From Sphingomonas sp. (GTDB lineage Bacteria > Pseudomonadota > Alphaproteobacteria > Sphingomonadales > Sphingomonadaceae), in assembly GCF_019635455.1 (NCBI RefSeq), contig NZ_JAHBZJ010000003.1:186001-250000 (forward strand): DNA of 64,000 nt, read 5' to 3'. A program made the position numbers and the translations under genes. Below the pieces are notes generated by a model that did no database searches, was not told where the DNA came from, and saw nothing but the letters and a program-made list of their open reading frames with translations. This document shows, piece by piece, positions 8,701 through 16,868 of the stretch (position 1 is the first letter of the stretch; each line of letters starts with the position of its first letter).

Positions 8701-10306
8701 GATCGCTCGCCGCAGCGGTGTAGCGCACGCCCAGGCCAAACTGCTGCTTCGACAGCTTGCCGTCCTGCAACGCCTTGGCGACATCGGTGAGCACCTTGGC
8801 ATCCGCCAGGGTCGCGATACGCGCGCGCCATTTCGCGCTGTCCACCTTCAGTCCGGCATTATCGATCAATGGCCCTGGATGCGCCAGCGCGGCGAGCGCC
8901 CACCCCTCTCCCTTCGACGCGCGATCCTCGAGAATCTTCAGCGCGTAGGCCCGTTCGGCGTCGCCGGGACTATCGCGCAGCACCACCTCGACCAGCGGCT
9001 GAGCGACATCATCGACATCGCCCGCCAGCGCCTTTTCATAATATTTGCGCGCCGCCTTCAGATCCATCGGCACCGCCTTGCCCGCGGCAAAGACCGCCGC
9101 GGCGGTTGCGGCGTCCTCGGGTTCGTCGGTCTCGCCCAGCCTGTGATACCATTCGACCGCCGCCGGATTGTCGCTCGGCACCCCGGTGAACTCGCTCGAC
9201 GACAGGTCGAACGCCAGCGCGCTCATTCCCGCGCCGCTACCCGCCTCCGCCGCCTTGCGATACCAGGCGCGTCCGGCGACCAGGTCGCGTGGCATGCCGC
9301 GACCGTTCTGCGCCATAAAGCCCAGCCGTACCATGGCGTCGGTATCGCCGGCGTCCGCCGCCTTGCGATACCAGGCGATCGCCAGACCGATATCCTGTTC
9401 GACCCCGACGCCATTCTCATAATAATTGCCAAGCCGACGCATCGCGCTCGTCTCGTCCAGATCGACGGCCGCCCGCATCGCCGTCGCGGCGCCGGGCAGG
9501 TCCTTCGCGCCGCCGCGCCCGGTTTGGAGCATCACCGCGTAATTCTCCGCGCCCCAGCCCGATCCGCGATCCCATGCGACCTTGTAGAGCCGGCGCGCCT
9601 CGCGCTCGTCCACCGGCCCGCCCTGCCCCTTCTCGGTCATATAGGCGAGCGCGGCGGGCGAATCGCCGTGGCCCATTTCGGTCGCGCGCGCATACCATTT
9701 GCGTGCCAGCGCATAATCGCGGGCGAAACCATATCTGGCGAACCGGTAGATATCGCCCAGGTCATGGGCAGCCCCGGCATTGCCCAATTCGAACGCACGA
9801 GCAAACAGCTTCAGGCCGCGCGCGGGATCGGCGGGGGTTCCGGTGCCTTCCATATAATATTGGCCCAGCCGCCCGACGATCCAGACATAGCGGCTCGTCT
9901 CTCCGACCCTGGCATATGCGAACGCGCGTTTCGCGTCCTTCTCGACGCCATCGCCCTGTTCATACATCGCGGCCAGCGTGTTGGCGGCCTGGAGACTGCC
10001 GGCAGCGGCGGCCTTTTCGATCAGCGGCAGCGCGAGCTTGCCCTCCCCCGCCTTGCTATAGGCGCGCCCCAGATTGGCGAGCGCGTCGGGATCGTCCGGA
10101 TTGAGCTCGACCGCGCGGCGGCAGATCTCGACCGCGCGATCGGCGAAAATCCCGTCCCAGCTCTTGCCCGTCTTGTCGTCGGGGGTCGGCAGGCGTGCCT
10201 CGTTCGCGCACGCCTTGCGCAGGTCCGGCTCACGCGCCTGCGCGGCGTTCGATGCCAGCGCCGAAAGCGATATCGTCGCGAACAGAAAGAGATTGCGTGC
10301 CATCAT
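5753..10306 (-). CDS. Giant exported Sel1/TPR protein with C-terminal CHAT protease domain
   Basis: About 1517 residues. The N-terminus is a signal peptide (MARNLFLFATISLSALASNAAQA). Residues roughly 60-430 and 600-850 contain many Sel1-like repeats (for example LGNYYENGVGVEQD, LGFMAQNGRGMPRD, IGYIYLKGFGVEK), followed by an alpha-helical TPR/coiled region to about 1190. The last 300 residues are a CHAT domain: DDALRYLPFAALYDG, catalytic His1356 in HIASHF and Cys1401 in LSACQTG, then a typical GYAHPFYWAPFILLG end. CHAT is a caspase-fold peptidase family, best known from separase-like and gasdermin-cleaving effectors, but those are cytoplasmic; here export is predicted. GTG 10309 is an alternative start. 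It heads an operon with a small secreted protein and a second caspase-like protease, behind a good promoter. Confidence 0.88.
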   Translation of the reverse strand: MMARNLFLFATISLSALASNAAQAREPDLRKACANEARLPTPDDKTGKSWDGIFADRAVEICRRAVELNPDDPDALANLGRAYSKAGEGKLALPLIEKAAAAGSLQAANTLAAMYEQGDGVEKDAKRAFAYARVGETSRYVWIVGRLGQYYMEGTGTPADPARGLKLFARAFELGNAGAAHDLGDIYRFARYGFARDYALARKWYARATEMGHGDSPAALAYMTEKGQGGPVDEREARRLYKVAWDRGSGWGAENYAVMLQTGRGGAKDLPGAATAMRAAVDLDETSAMRRLGNYYENGVGVEQDIGLAIAWYRKAADAGDTDAMVRLGFMAQNGRGMPRDLVAGRAWYRKAAEAGSGAGMSALAFDLSSSEFTGVPSDNPAAVEWYHRLGETDEPEDAATAAAVFAAGKAVPMDLKAARKYYEKALAGDVDDVAQPLVEVVLRDSPGDAERAYALKILEDRASKGEGWALAALAHPGPLIDNAGLKVDSAKWRARIATLADAKVLTDVAKALQDGKLSKQQFGLGVRYTAAASDPSAAKQYQIGLMVDLKLQEAALRELARYTASDAFKALPAARRTAFLDAFDNETTFNFNGDASNIPMFQALAELGMKEAAAKYAWRLLDDGKGDPAAALKWFKIAAERGSGDAQRAIGYIYLKGFGVEKSAVQAVRAWEEAYRRGETIAALSLALYYKGDLEFTDKERAGAPSLSREQAFEWMERAASSSYANAVRLARMYLAGDGTKIDAKEGIRLLHWAVHCGDYSARVAMGEAFLAGAGVPKDPAMALRWFKHAAASGYSGGAAAMVRAATLGWGMKPDVKLARFWLAEAVRRGSEDAKQWQDDCGIQASLKCLSRQKDFAPLPIGPETAGVAPLPTFEAREASLKKDLETASANGSQFALFEGFRSLEEHYLLYGRMDAYVATKMRSLALQEARYQKTFGTRDNYFALIESACGWATAAKEANGGGRPEAALFFAKVAVNKLQDARKRIADLDPSIRECFLKVHQDRYRYLADIFMGMGRFAEAEHVLAMLKDFETYSYTRDRKREGEAFERMPLAKKETDSLAAFDTAIGALVEAGAARDRLIALQRQGSLTPVQQKELEAATTALGAANTAFRSDIAALGNAVSGLDAKLAPDAEAKADRVASIQPRLISTVRRLGKDVAAVHAVVLPDRIHWLITTGNFQKSVVVPVDITALRKDVGAYRQAISDKAAYITDPAAKLYREAFEPVDKVLRAAGVKQVMLSLDDALRYLPFAALYDGQEWLAKRYAFSAFRAIDEVQTGPSDGAEWRVAALGASKGGSGLSPLPAVPAELGGIVRADSGGATGVLPGMVKLDGAFDEAALGTAMAGGFRVIHIASHFALDPASEDKSFLLLGTGKELPLSKFIADGRFTAIDVDLLALSACQTGVPRSDQNGAEVDASLAELAQKAGAGAVLASLWSVADESTARLMQEFYAIHSRDKVSKGEALRRAQIALMDSQGAVGGDRGAMRREDPASKGPAITGYAHPFYWAPFILLGNWQ

Positions 10307-10321
10307 CACCGTCCGGGACGC

Positions 10322-10350
10322 ATTATCCCCGCCGTCCGATCGGGTGACAA
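10322..10350 (-). promoter_or_regulatory. Sigma-70-type promoter of the CHAT/caspase operon
   Basis: On the minus strand TTGTCA (10350-10345), 17 bases, GATAAT (10327-10322). Transcription would begin near 10315, leaving a leader of only about 9 bases before the ATG at 10306, so the first mRNA is almost leaderless. Confidence 0.6.
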
Positions 10351-10376
10351 GCCCGGCAATTCAGTCAGGTTGAGAC

Positions 10377-10770
10377 GCCAGAGGGCCTGTAAGCCGGGTT
10401 CTGTCCTCACGGCCCTTTCCCTTGCGGGAGGTGCGCGCGATGGGCGGCCATTCCTCTAGCCCCGGGCTTGCGTCCGGGGTCGAGCAATCAACCCGGGCCG
10501 CAGGGGCGGAATTCCCCATGCGCGGCCCCTATTCGATCTTGCTCCCGGTGGGGTTTGCCGTGCCGCCTGCCGTTGCCGGAGGCGCGGTGCGCTCTTGCCG
10601 CACCCTTTCACCCTTGCTCCTGCTTCGAAACGAAGCGGTGAGCGGTCTGCTCTCTGTGGCACTTTCCCTGGGGTCACCCCCGCCGGGCGTTACCCGGCAC
10701 CGTGTTTCCGTGGAGCCCGGACTTTCCTCGGCGCACCGAAATGCGACGTGGCCGCCCGGCCCTCTGGCCC
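10377..10770 (-). ncRNA. rnpB: RNase P RNA, bacterial type A
   Basis: The catalytic RNA that matures tRNA 5' ends. On the minus strand the molecule has the diagnostic GAGGAAAGTCCGGGCTCC near its 5' end, the ACAGAGAGCAGACCGC region, a GGGTGAAAGGGTGCGG segment, and AGAACCCGGCTTACAGG at the 3' end. Helix P1 is perfect: 11 bases at 10758-10768 pair with 10377-10387. Length is about 390 nt. A CTATAG -10-like element lies just upstream of the 5' end. Boundaries are set from P1 and may be off by a few bases. Confidence 0.95.
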
Positions 10771-10846
10771 GCCCCCTATAGGGCCATTCGATGGCGGGCG
10801 AAAGCGGTTCGGACGGGGAACTGCCCCCGGAACACGCCGATCGGCC

Positions 10847-11557
10847 TCAATCGTCTCCCTGCGGCTTGGGCAGCAACAGCGCGAGCAGGATCATGCGACA
10901 TTCGGCGTCGATCGTTCCATCGATCAGTTCGGGGCGAAAGCGCCGCTGAAACGCGACCGTCGCCGCCAGTGGATCGGTGACGTCATAGCCGAACCGTTCG
11001 AGCGCCAGCAGGAATCCGCCATCGGTCCAGCCGGGGTCCATCAAATTCTTCGTCGGCCTGGGCAGCGCCAGCCGCAGCCGCGCGAGCTTGCCCCAGGGAA
11101 ACAGCTCGCCGGGATCCTGCTTGCGCGCCGGCGCGATGTCCGAATGGCCCACCACATTGCCACGGGTGATGCCATAGCGATCCTTGATCGCCGCGGTCAG
11201 CCGGATCACCGCGTCCATCTGTTCGTCGGGAAACGGGCGATAGCCGAATTCGTGTCCGGGATTGACGATCTCGATACCCACCGACGCCGAATTGACGTCG
11301 GTCACGCCGCGCCAGTGCGATCGCCCCGCATGCCAGGCGCGGTTCGCCTCATCGACCAGCTTCACGATCTGGCCATCCTCTGCGACCAGCCAGTGGCTGG
11401 ACACCTTCGCCGCAGGATCGCGCAGCCGCTCGATCGCCTCTTCCGCGGTCTTCATCCCGGTATAGTGCAGCACGATGATGCTGACGGGTAATGTACGCAC
11501 GTCGAAATTGGGCGACGGCGCGTCGATCCAGTTCAGTTCGGCACGATCCTGCGTCAT
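10847..11557 (-). CDS. N-acetylmuramoyl-L-alanine amidase (AmpD/AmiD type)
   Basis: Cleaves the bond between N-acetylmuramic acid and the stem peptide. A 236-residue Amidase_2 protein with the zinc ligands visible: the first His in IIVLHYTG, the second in NVVGHSDIAPARK with the following Asp of KQDPGE, and the VGIEIVN core strand. The C-terminal third (about 165-230) resembles a peptidoglycan-binding helical domain, as in AmiD. No signal peptide or lipobox is visible, so it may act in the cytoplasm on recycled anhydro-muropeptides like AmpD; the C-terminal domain points instead to AmiD. Not in an obvious operon with cheR, which ends 66 bases downstream. Confidence 0.9.
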   Translation of the reverse strand: MTQDRAELNWIDAPSPNFDVRTLPVSIIVLHYTGMKTAEEAIERLRDPAAKVSSHWLVAEDGQIVKLVDEANRAWHAGRSHWRGVTDVNSASVGIEIVNPGHEFGYRPFPDEQMDAVIRLTAAIKDRYGITRGNVVGHSDIAPARKQDPGELFPWGKLARLRLALPRPTKNLMDPGWTDGGFLLALERFGYDVTDPLAATVAFQRRFRPELIDGTIDAECRMILLALLLPKPQGDD

Positions 11558-11622
11558 TCTGTGTCAGGGATGGGGCGCGCAGGACGGAAACGCAAGCGTC
11601 ACCTTGCGCGCGCCAGCCCCTG

Positions 11623-12477
11623 CTAGCGCGTGATCGGCACGATCGAGGCGGGTTCGGCAGCGTAAAAGCCGCGAAATTGCGGGCTTGGCCGAAACGCGTC
11701 CGTCTGACCGATCACCGTCTCGCCGGCCCCCAGTACCAACAGGCCGCCCTCGCGCATGCCGGTTCGCAGCTTGCGGAACACCTCGGCGCGTACCTTCGCG
11801 GGAAAATACAACAGGACGTTGCGGCACAATACCACGTCGAAACGGCCGATCGGCGGGACATCCCCAACCAGATTGTGGCGCCGGAACTGAACCCGTTTCG
11901 CCAGATCGGGCTGTACGATCCAGTCGCCATCGACATGTTCGAACCACGCGACCATGCGCCGCACCGGCAGGCCCCGCTGAATTTCGAATTGCGAATACCG
12001 CCCGGCGCGCGCCCGCGCGATCGCGCCCGCCGACACGTCGGTGGCCAGGATTTCGGGGCCGGGCAGCCCGCTCGTGCGCTCGGCCTCTGCGAACAGCATC
12101 GCGAGCGAAAGCGGCTCCTGACCCATCGAACAGCCGGCCGACCATATCCGCACCTTTCGATCGGGATTTTCGGCGTGAATCGCCCGCACCGCCTCCACCA
12201 CCTGATCGAGGACCGCCGCGTCGCGAAAGAACGACGTTTCCTGATTGAGCATCGCGTCCACGACCGCGTCGGCCAGCGGTCCGCTCGCCGCGCTACGCAA
12301 CCGTTCGACCAGCTGCTCGATGCTGCACAGATCGTGCTCGCGCAGCACGGTTTTCAGCGCCGCCTCGATCCGCCACGCTCGGTTGGCGGCGACCTCCTGG
12401 CCAGTGCGCCGTTCGAGAAGTGCCATCACCGTCGCGAAGGCGGTCCTCGATCCGGGCATCGCGGGAAGCGCCGGCAT
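11623..12477 (-). CDS. cheR: Chemotaxis protein methyltransferase CheR
   Basis: Transfers methyl groups from S-adenosylmethionine to glutamates of chemoreceptors. A 284-residue protein: an N-terminal helical domain (about 1-85), then the Rossmann methyltransferase with WSAGCSMGQEPLSLAM as the SAM-binding loop, LATDVSAGAIARAR, and DVVLCRNVLLYF. The open frame runs far upstream, but there it is only the shadow of cheB; ATG at 12477 overlaps the cheB stop as TGATG, so it is the real start. Last gene of the che operon. No receptor gene is present in this window. Confidence 0.95.
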   Translation of the reverse strand: MPALPAMPGSRTAFATVMALLERRTGQEVAANRAWRIEAALKTVLREHDLCSIEQLVERLRSAASGPLADAVVDAMLNQETSFFRDAAVLDQVVEAVRAIHAENPDRKVRIWSAGCSMGQEPLSLAMLFAEAERTSGLPGPEILATDVSAGAIARARAGRYSQFEIQRGLPVRRMVAWFEHVDGDWIVQPDLAKRVQFRRHNLVGDVPPIGRFDVVLCRNVLLYFPAKVRAEVFRKLRTGMREGGLLVLGAGETVIGQTDAFRPSPQFRGFYAAEPASIVPITR

Positions 12478-13535
12478 CACCCCGGCCTCCTGCAACTGGC
12501 CACCATGCGACCGATCTCGGCCGGCGGTAGGATGGCGCTCGCCGAATCGGCGATCGCTCCGGGCATGCCCCACACGACCGAACTCGCGCGGTCCTGCACG
12601 ATCACAGAGCCGCCGCATTCGATCAGCTGCCTGGCGCCGATAGCGCCGTCGCGTCCCATCCCCGACAGGATGATGCCAAGCCCCCTGCTCCCGAAGGCCT
12701 CCGCAATCGACGCGAGCATCGGATCGACCGAGGGCATGCACCCGCTCGGCGCCGATTCGCGGGTCAGACGCACGGCCATCCCGTCGGAAATCCGGACGAT
12801 CCGCACATGCGCGTCGCCGGGCGCCACCAGCATGCGCCCCGGCCGCAGCCGCATACGGTCCGTCGCCACCTCGCACGGCCGGCCGGCGAGCACCGCAAGC
12901 TGGGCGGCGAAGTAGCTCATGAAAGACGCGGGTAGATGTTGCGTGACCAGGATCGGCGGCGCGAAATCGGCGGGAATCGCGCGCAGCAACTGGCTGAGCG
13001 CGTGGATGCCGCCCGTCGATGCGCCGATCGCGACGATATCGAACTGGCCGCTGACCCGTCCCACGCCATCCCGATTCATCACCGGTGCCGGCTCGTGCTC
13101 GAACAGGCGTTCGAGGCGATCCTCCAGCACCTTGGCGAACTTCCCTGCGAAGTTGCTGACTCCGGGCTTCATCAGCGTATCCGCGGCGCCGAGCGCCAGC
13201 GCCTGAACGGCGGCGGCCGCGCCGTCTTCGGCGCTGGATGAAACCACCAGCACCTTCGCGCCCTGGCCCAATGCGATCAGGTCGGGCAGCCCGGTCAGTC
13301 CATCGATCCCCGGCATCTCCAGATCCAGCAGGATCACATCGGCGCGATGATCGGCGAGGAAGCGCAGCGCACCGGAAACGTCGCTCACCGCGCCGCAAAT
13401 CTCGAAGCGCGGCATCGCTTCCACCATCCGCGCGAATACGCTGCGGGCGACCACCGAATCATCGACGACGAGCACCCGGATGGGCGCTGGGCCGCCCCCT
13501 CGCGGATGCGCGGCAATAGCCGGTCCGGCGCTCAC
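12477..13535 (-). CDS. cheB: Chemotaxis response regulator protein-glutamate methylesterase CheB
   Basis: Removes methyl groups from chemoreceptors once phosphorylated by CheA. An N-terminal receiver (RVLVVDDSVVARSVF, phosphoacceptor in LLDLEMPGIDG) is linked to the methylesterase domain with its triad: Ser in IGASTGG, His in VTQHLPASF and Asp in GMGRDGA. I placed the start at a GTG (13535) 10 bases after the cheY stop, giving 352 residues; a TTG start at 13580 would overlap cheY. No strong ribosome site is visible for either, so the start is uncertain. Confidence 0.93.
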   Translation of the reverse strand: MSAGPAIAAHPRGGGPAPIRVLVVDDSVVARSVFARMVEAMPRFEICGAVSDVSGALRFLADHRADVILLDLEMPGIDGLTGLPDLIALGQGAKVLVVSSSAEDGAAAAVQALALGAADTLMKPGVSNFAGKFAKVLEDRLERLFEHEPAPVMNRDGVGRVSGQFDIVAIGASTGGIHALSQLLRAIPADFAPPILVTQHLPASFMSYFAAQLAVLAGRPCEVATDRMRLRPGRMLVAPGDAHVRIVRISDGMAVRLTRESAPSGCMPSVDPMLASIAEAFGSRGLGIILSGMGRDGAIGARQLIECGGSVIVQDRASSVVWGMPGAIADSASAILPPAEIGRMVASCRRPG

Positions 13536-13545
13536 GGTCGGGGGC

Positions 13546-13911
13546 TCAGGCGACGCCGACGATCTGGAGCTTGCTTTCAAGCGTTTCGCGATCGAACGGC
13601 TTCATCACATATTCGTCGGCCCCCGCGTCGATCGCCGCGCGGATATACGCCATGCCGTTCTCGGTGGTGCAAAACACGACCTTGGGCTTCGCCTCGATCC
13701 CGCTGTCCTTCAGCGCGCGCAGGAAATCCATCCCGCTCATGACCGGCATGTTCCAGTCGAGCAGCACCACGTCGGGCGCCGCCGCCATGCATGAATCGAG
13801 CGCTTCCCGCCCGTCGCCGGCCTCCCGAACCTCGAAGTTCAGCGTCTCCAAAATGTGACGGGCGACCTTTCGGATCACTTTGGAGTCATCCACGACGAGA
13901 CAGGTTTTCAT
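13546..13911 (-). CDS. cheY: Single-domain response regulator, CheY type
   Basis: A 121-residue receiver with nothing attached. Phosphoacceptor Asp52 (LLDWNMP), acidic pair in VVDDS, conserved Thr near residue 82 and Lys104 (VMKPF) are all in place. It follows cheW by 76 bases (13912-13987); that gap holds an AT-rich patch and a perfect 10-base palindrome GCGTTAACGC (13974-13983), so an extra internal promoter is possible. Position within the che operon makes it the CheA target that reports to the flagellar motor or to other outputs. Confidence 0.93.
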   Translation of the reverse strand: MKTCLVVDDSKVIRKVARHILETLNFEVREAGDGREALDSCMAAAPDVVLLDWNMPVMSGMDFLRALKDSGIEAKPKVVFCTTENGMAYIRAAIDAGADEYVMKPFDRETLESKLQIVGVA

Positions 13912-13987
13912 GATCTGCAGTTCCCGGAATTTGGCGCGATTGCGGTAATTTATGACCTAGAGATGTAAGCGTGGCGTTAACGCTGCG

Positions 13988-14425
13988 TCACGCGGCCAGG
14001 CTCGGCGCGCCGGGGATCAGCGCGGCCGGGTCGATCACGAGGATCGGCTCGCCATCCCGCTCGATCACGCCACAGGCCGCAGATTGCCACGACTGCGACA
14101 GCGGAATGCCCGACGCCAGCGGCTTGGGTTCGAACGGGGCGACATCGTCCAGGGCATCGACCAGCATGGCGTAATAATGCCCGTCGACCTGGGTAATCAC
14201 CGCGCGGGTGCCGCGCGCCTCGTCCGAGACGATACCAAGCGCCGCCACCGTGTCGATCACGGTGACGACCCGACTGCGCAGTGCGCTCAGCCCTCGAACC
14301 AGCGCGCTTGCCCGCGGCACCGGAATGATCGGCCCGATATCCACGACGGAATCCACGTGCGCGGCGGAAATCGCGATCGATCGTCCGGCGGCATGCGCGA
14401 TCAGGAACAGCTGGATTTCACTCAT
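13988..14425 (-). CDS. cheW: Chemotaxis coupling protein CheW
   Basis: Bridges chemoreceptors and the CheA kinase. A 145-residue protein made of one CheW SH3-like domain: FLIAHAAGRSIAISAAHVDSVV at the N-terminus, the IPVPRASALVRGLSALRSRVVTVID core, and DVAPFEPKPL. Its ATG overlaps the cheA stop (ATGA), so the two are translated together. The final helix is replaced by a short IPGAPSLAA tail. Confidence 0.9.
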   Translation of the reverse strand: MSEIQLFLIAHAAGRSIAISAAHVDSVVDIGPIIPVPRASALVRGLSALRSRVVTVIDTVAALGIVSDEARGTRAVITQVDGHYYAMLVDALDDVAPFEPKPLASGIPLSQSWQSAACGVIERDGEPILVIDPAALIPGAPSLAA

Positions 14426-16725
14426 GCGCAGCGCCTCGACAGCTCGGCGAGGGCCGTCAGAAGCCCTTCGCGATCATAACGGTAGATACTTCCATCCTCA
14501 CCCCCGGCGCGGCGATGGCGCAGGCGGATGACCGGTGGCCCGCCGCTCGCCGGCGCCGGATCGTCCCCGGTCGTCAGGATGGCGTCGGCACGCTCGTCGG
14601 TCCCCAGGCTCGATACGACGCGATAGCCCGCGCTCTCGAGCAGCGGGCGGACGAACGTCTTCAGCCACGCGCTCGATCCCTCCGCCAGCAGGCATACCGC
14701 CTGTCTGTCAGAAAGGACCTCGTCCTCACCATGCGCGCCGAACAGCCACATGACATCGAGCAGCTCGACCGGCTCCCCCTCGATCAGGGTGACGCCAAGG
14801 ACCGGACCCGCCTCGCGCGCCGGCGCGATCTCGTCGCAAAGCCTGACGATCTCCGCCGCCTCGCGGATCGCATAGCCCAGTTCGTCCTCGCCATCCGTCA
14901 GGCGCAGGATCGAACAGCCACCATCGATCGGCGTCTGTGCGGCAAGCGGGATCATCCGCCCGTCGGTCACCAGGCGGAGACGGCCGGCGCTATGACGGAT
15001 CGCGCTTTCCTCGGCCGGCTCCACCCGATCGACGGCCGCGAGCGGAACTGCGCGACGCACGCCGTCCAGATCGATGAAGACCAGCGCGCTCTCGCGCTCG
15101 TCCTCGACCGCGTGAAATTCCTCCTCGTCCGAAATCTCCTCGCGACGAAATTTCAGGCCGGCATCCTGTGCAATCCCCGCACAGTCGAGCAGCAGCATCG
15201 GCAGGCCGCTGTCGGGCAGCGTCTTGCCCGCGAACAGCCCCGCCGACATAACCGCCGGAGCGGCAGGCTTGATCACCAGCTCCTCATTGTCGAGCACGTC
15301 ATCTACTCTTAGCGCATAGCAGCCCTCGCCCGCGTTCAGGATCGCGAGCTTTGACGTCGGCCGGCGGGGCGCGTCGGCGATGCGCAACGCCGACGCCAGA
15401 TCGATGAGCGGCAGGCGCCGATCGCGCACCCGCGCCACCTCGGAATCTCCGATCCGGTCGATATGAACCGATTCGCTGCACTCGCTCAGGATTTCCTCGA
15501 TCGCCTGACGCGGCACCGCAAAGCGCTGCCCGGCGGCGGCAACGACGATCGTCGGGATGATCGACAGGGTCAGCGGCACATGGATGCGGATCCGCAGGCC
15601 GCGACCGAATTCGTTCTGCAATTCGACGCGTCCGCCAATCTGTTCGATCGCCGCGCGCACCACGTCCATCCCGACGCCGCGCCCCGAGATTTCGGTCACC
15701 TCGTCCTTGCTCGACAGTCCGGGCTCGAACACCAGATCGAGCCTGGCGCGCTCGCTCAGCGCATTGAGCGCGCGCGCGTCGCCGCCATTCTCGATCATCT
15801 TCCGGACCAGGCGATCGGTATCGATCCCCCGGCCATCGTCGGCGATCTCGACCACGATCTGGTTTCCGGACTGGCGCGCGTGAACGGTCAATCGCCCGTT
15901 TTCCCGCTTGCCCGCGGCGCGCCTGGCGGCCGGAGCTTCGATCCCATGGTCGATCGAATTGCGGATGATATGGACCAGCGGATCGCGCAGTACCTCGATC
16001 ATCTCGCGGTCGAGTTCCACCTCGGCACCCTCGACGTGCAGCGTCACCGACTTGCCCAGCCCCGCCGCCGTGTCGCGCACCATGCGCGGCAGTGCCGAAA
16101 ACAGCGCCTCGATCTTTTGCATCCGCGTCCGCGTCACCGTGTCGCGCAGATCGGCGACGGTGGCGGACATGCGCTCGAGTGCCGCCTCGATCTGCGGGTC
16201 GATCACCGCCCCACGCAGACGACGCGCCAGTTCGTTGCGCGCCAGCACCATGTCGGACATGCCGCTCATCATCCGGTCGAGCAGATCGACGTTGAGGCGC
16301 ACGCTGCGCGACTGGCCACGCCCCCCCTGCACCGCCACCGATTCGCGAACCTCGTCCGATCCCTCGGCGAGCGCGGCGATCAGCAGATCCTCCTCGGTAT
16401 CGTCCAGCGACGCGCCCGAATCGATCGCGTCCACCAGCTCGCCGATCCGATCGACGACCGCCAGCACCGCGTTGACCAGCGCGCGATCGGTCTTGCGCTC
16501 GCCCGCACGAACGGCGGCCAGCACGTCCTCCGCCGCATGGCTCAGCCGCGCGAGACGCGGCAGGTCGAGAAAGCCGCAGCTTCCCTTGACCGTATGAACG
16601 AACCGGAAAATGGCATCCAGGCGCGCGCGATCGTCGGGGTCGGCCTCCCAGGCGACGATCTCGCCCGACAGAGCCTCCAGCGTTTCGCGGGTCTCCGCGA
16701 TGAACTCTTGCAACAGATCGTCCAC
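14422..16725 (-). CDS. cheA: Chemotaxis histidine kinase CheA with extra C-terminal pseudo-receiver
   Basis: Autophosphorylates in response to receptors and passes phosphate to CheY and CheB. Domain order in 767 residues: HPt (phosphorylated His44 in FVHTVKGSCGF), dimerisation helices (about 150-205), HATPase (N box HIIRNSIDHG, DDGRGID, GRGVGMDVVR), then a CheW-like domain (about 390-520) and what looks like a second, more divergent one (about 535-640, ALVFIDLDGVRRAVPLAAV). The last 120 residues (AVCLLAEGSSAWLKTFVRPLLESAGYRV...) have the rhythm of a receiver domain but lack the phosphoacceptor aspartate. First gene of the operon; a CtrA-like box lies 44 bases upstream. Confidence 0.94.
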   Translation of the reverse strand: MDDLLQEFIAETRETLEALSGEIVAWEADPDDRARLDAIFRFVHTVKGSCGFLDLPRLARLSHAAEDVLAAVRAGERKTDRALVNAVLAVVDRIGELVDAIDSGASLDDTEEDLLIAALAEGSDEVRESVAVQGGRGQSRSVRLNVDLLDRMMSGMSDMVLARNELARRLRGAVIDPQIEAALERMSATVADLRDTVTRTRMQKIEALFSALPRMVRDTAAGLGKSVTLHVEGAEVELDREMIEVLRDPLVHIIRNSIDHGIEAPAARRAAGKRENGRLTVHARQSGNQIVVEIADDGRGIDTDRLVRKMIENGGDARALNALSERARLDLVFEPGLSSKDEVTEISGRGVGMDVVRAAIEQIGGRVELQNEFGRGLRIRIHVPLTLSIIPTIVVAAAGQRFAVPRQAIEEILSECSESVHIDRIGDSEVARVRDRRLPLIDLASALRIADAPRRPTSKLAILNAGEGCYALRVDDVLDNEELVIKPAAPAVMSAGLFAGKTLPDSGLPMLLLDCAGIAQDAGLKFRREEISDEEEFHAVEDERESALVFIDLDGVRRAVPLAAVDRVEPAEESAIRHSAGRLRLVTDGRMIPLAAQTPIDGGCSILRLTDGEDELGYAIREAAEIVRLCDEIAPAREAGPVLGVTLIEGEPVELLDVMWLFGAHGEDEVLSDRQAVCLLAEGSSAWLKTFVRPLLESAGYRVVSSLGTDERADAILTTGDDPAPASGGPPVIRLRHRRAGGEDGSIYRYDREGLLTALAELSRRCA

Positions 16726-16768
16726 ATTTCCCCCTGGGCGGTCCGCTCAGCTCATGGAGCCGCCGGGG

Positions 16769-16783
16769 TTAAGACGAGGTTAG
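16769..16783. promoter_or_regulatory. CtrA-like binding site upstream of cheA
   Basis: TTAA, 7 bases, TTAG: one mismatch from the CtrA consensus TTAA-N7-TTAA. It lies 44 bases before the cheA start. CtrA is known to control motility and chemotaxis genes in alphaproteobacteria including sphingomonads. A 15-base motif of this kind can occur by chance. Confidence 0.4.
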
Positions 16784-16868
16784 CCACATGTCAGATTTCG
16801 TCCGCTTCCCAATGCGATGCGATCGCGGTAAAGCCCGGTTCGCAATGACCCGACCCGACCTCTTCCCC

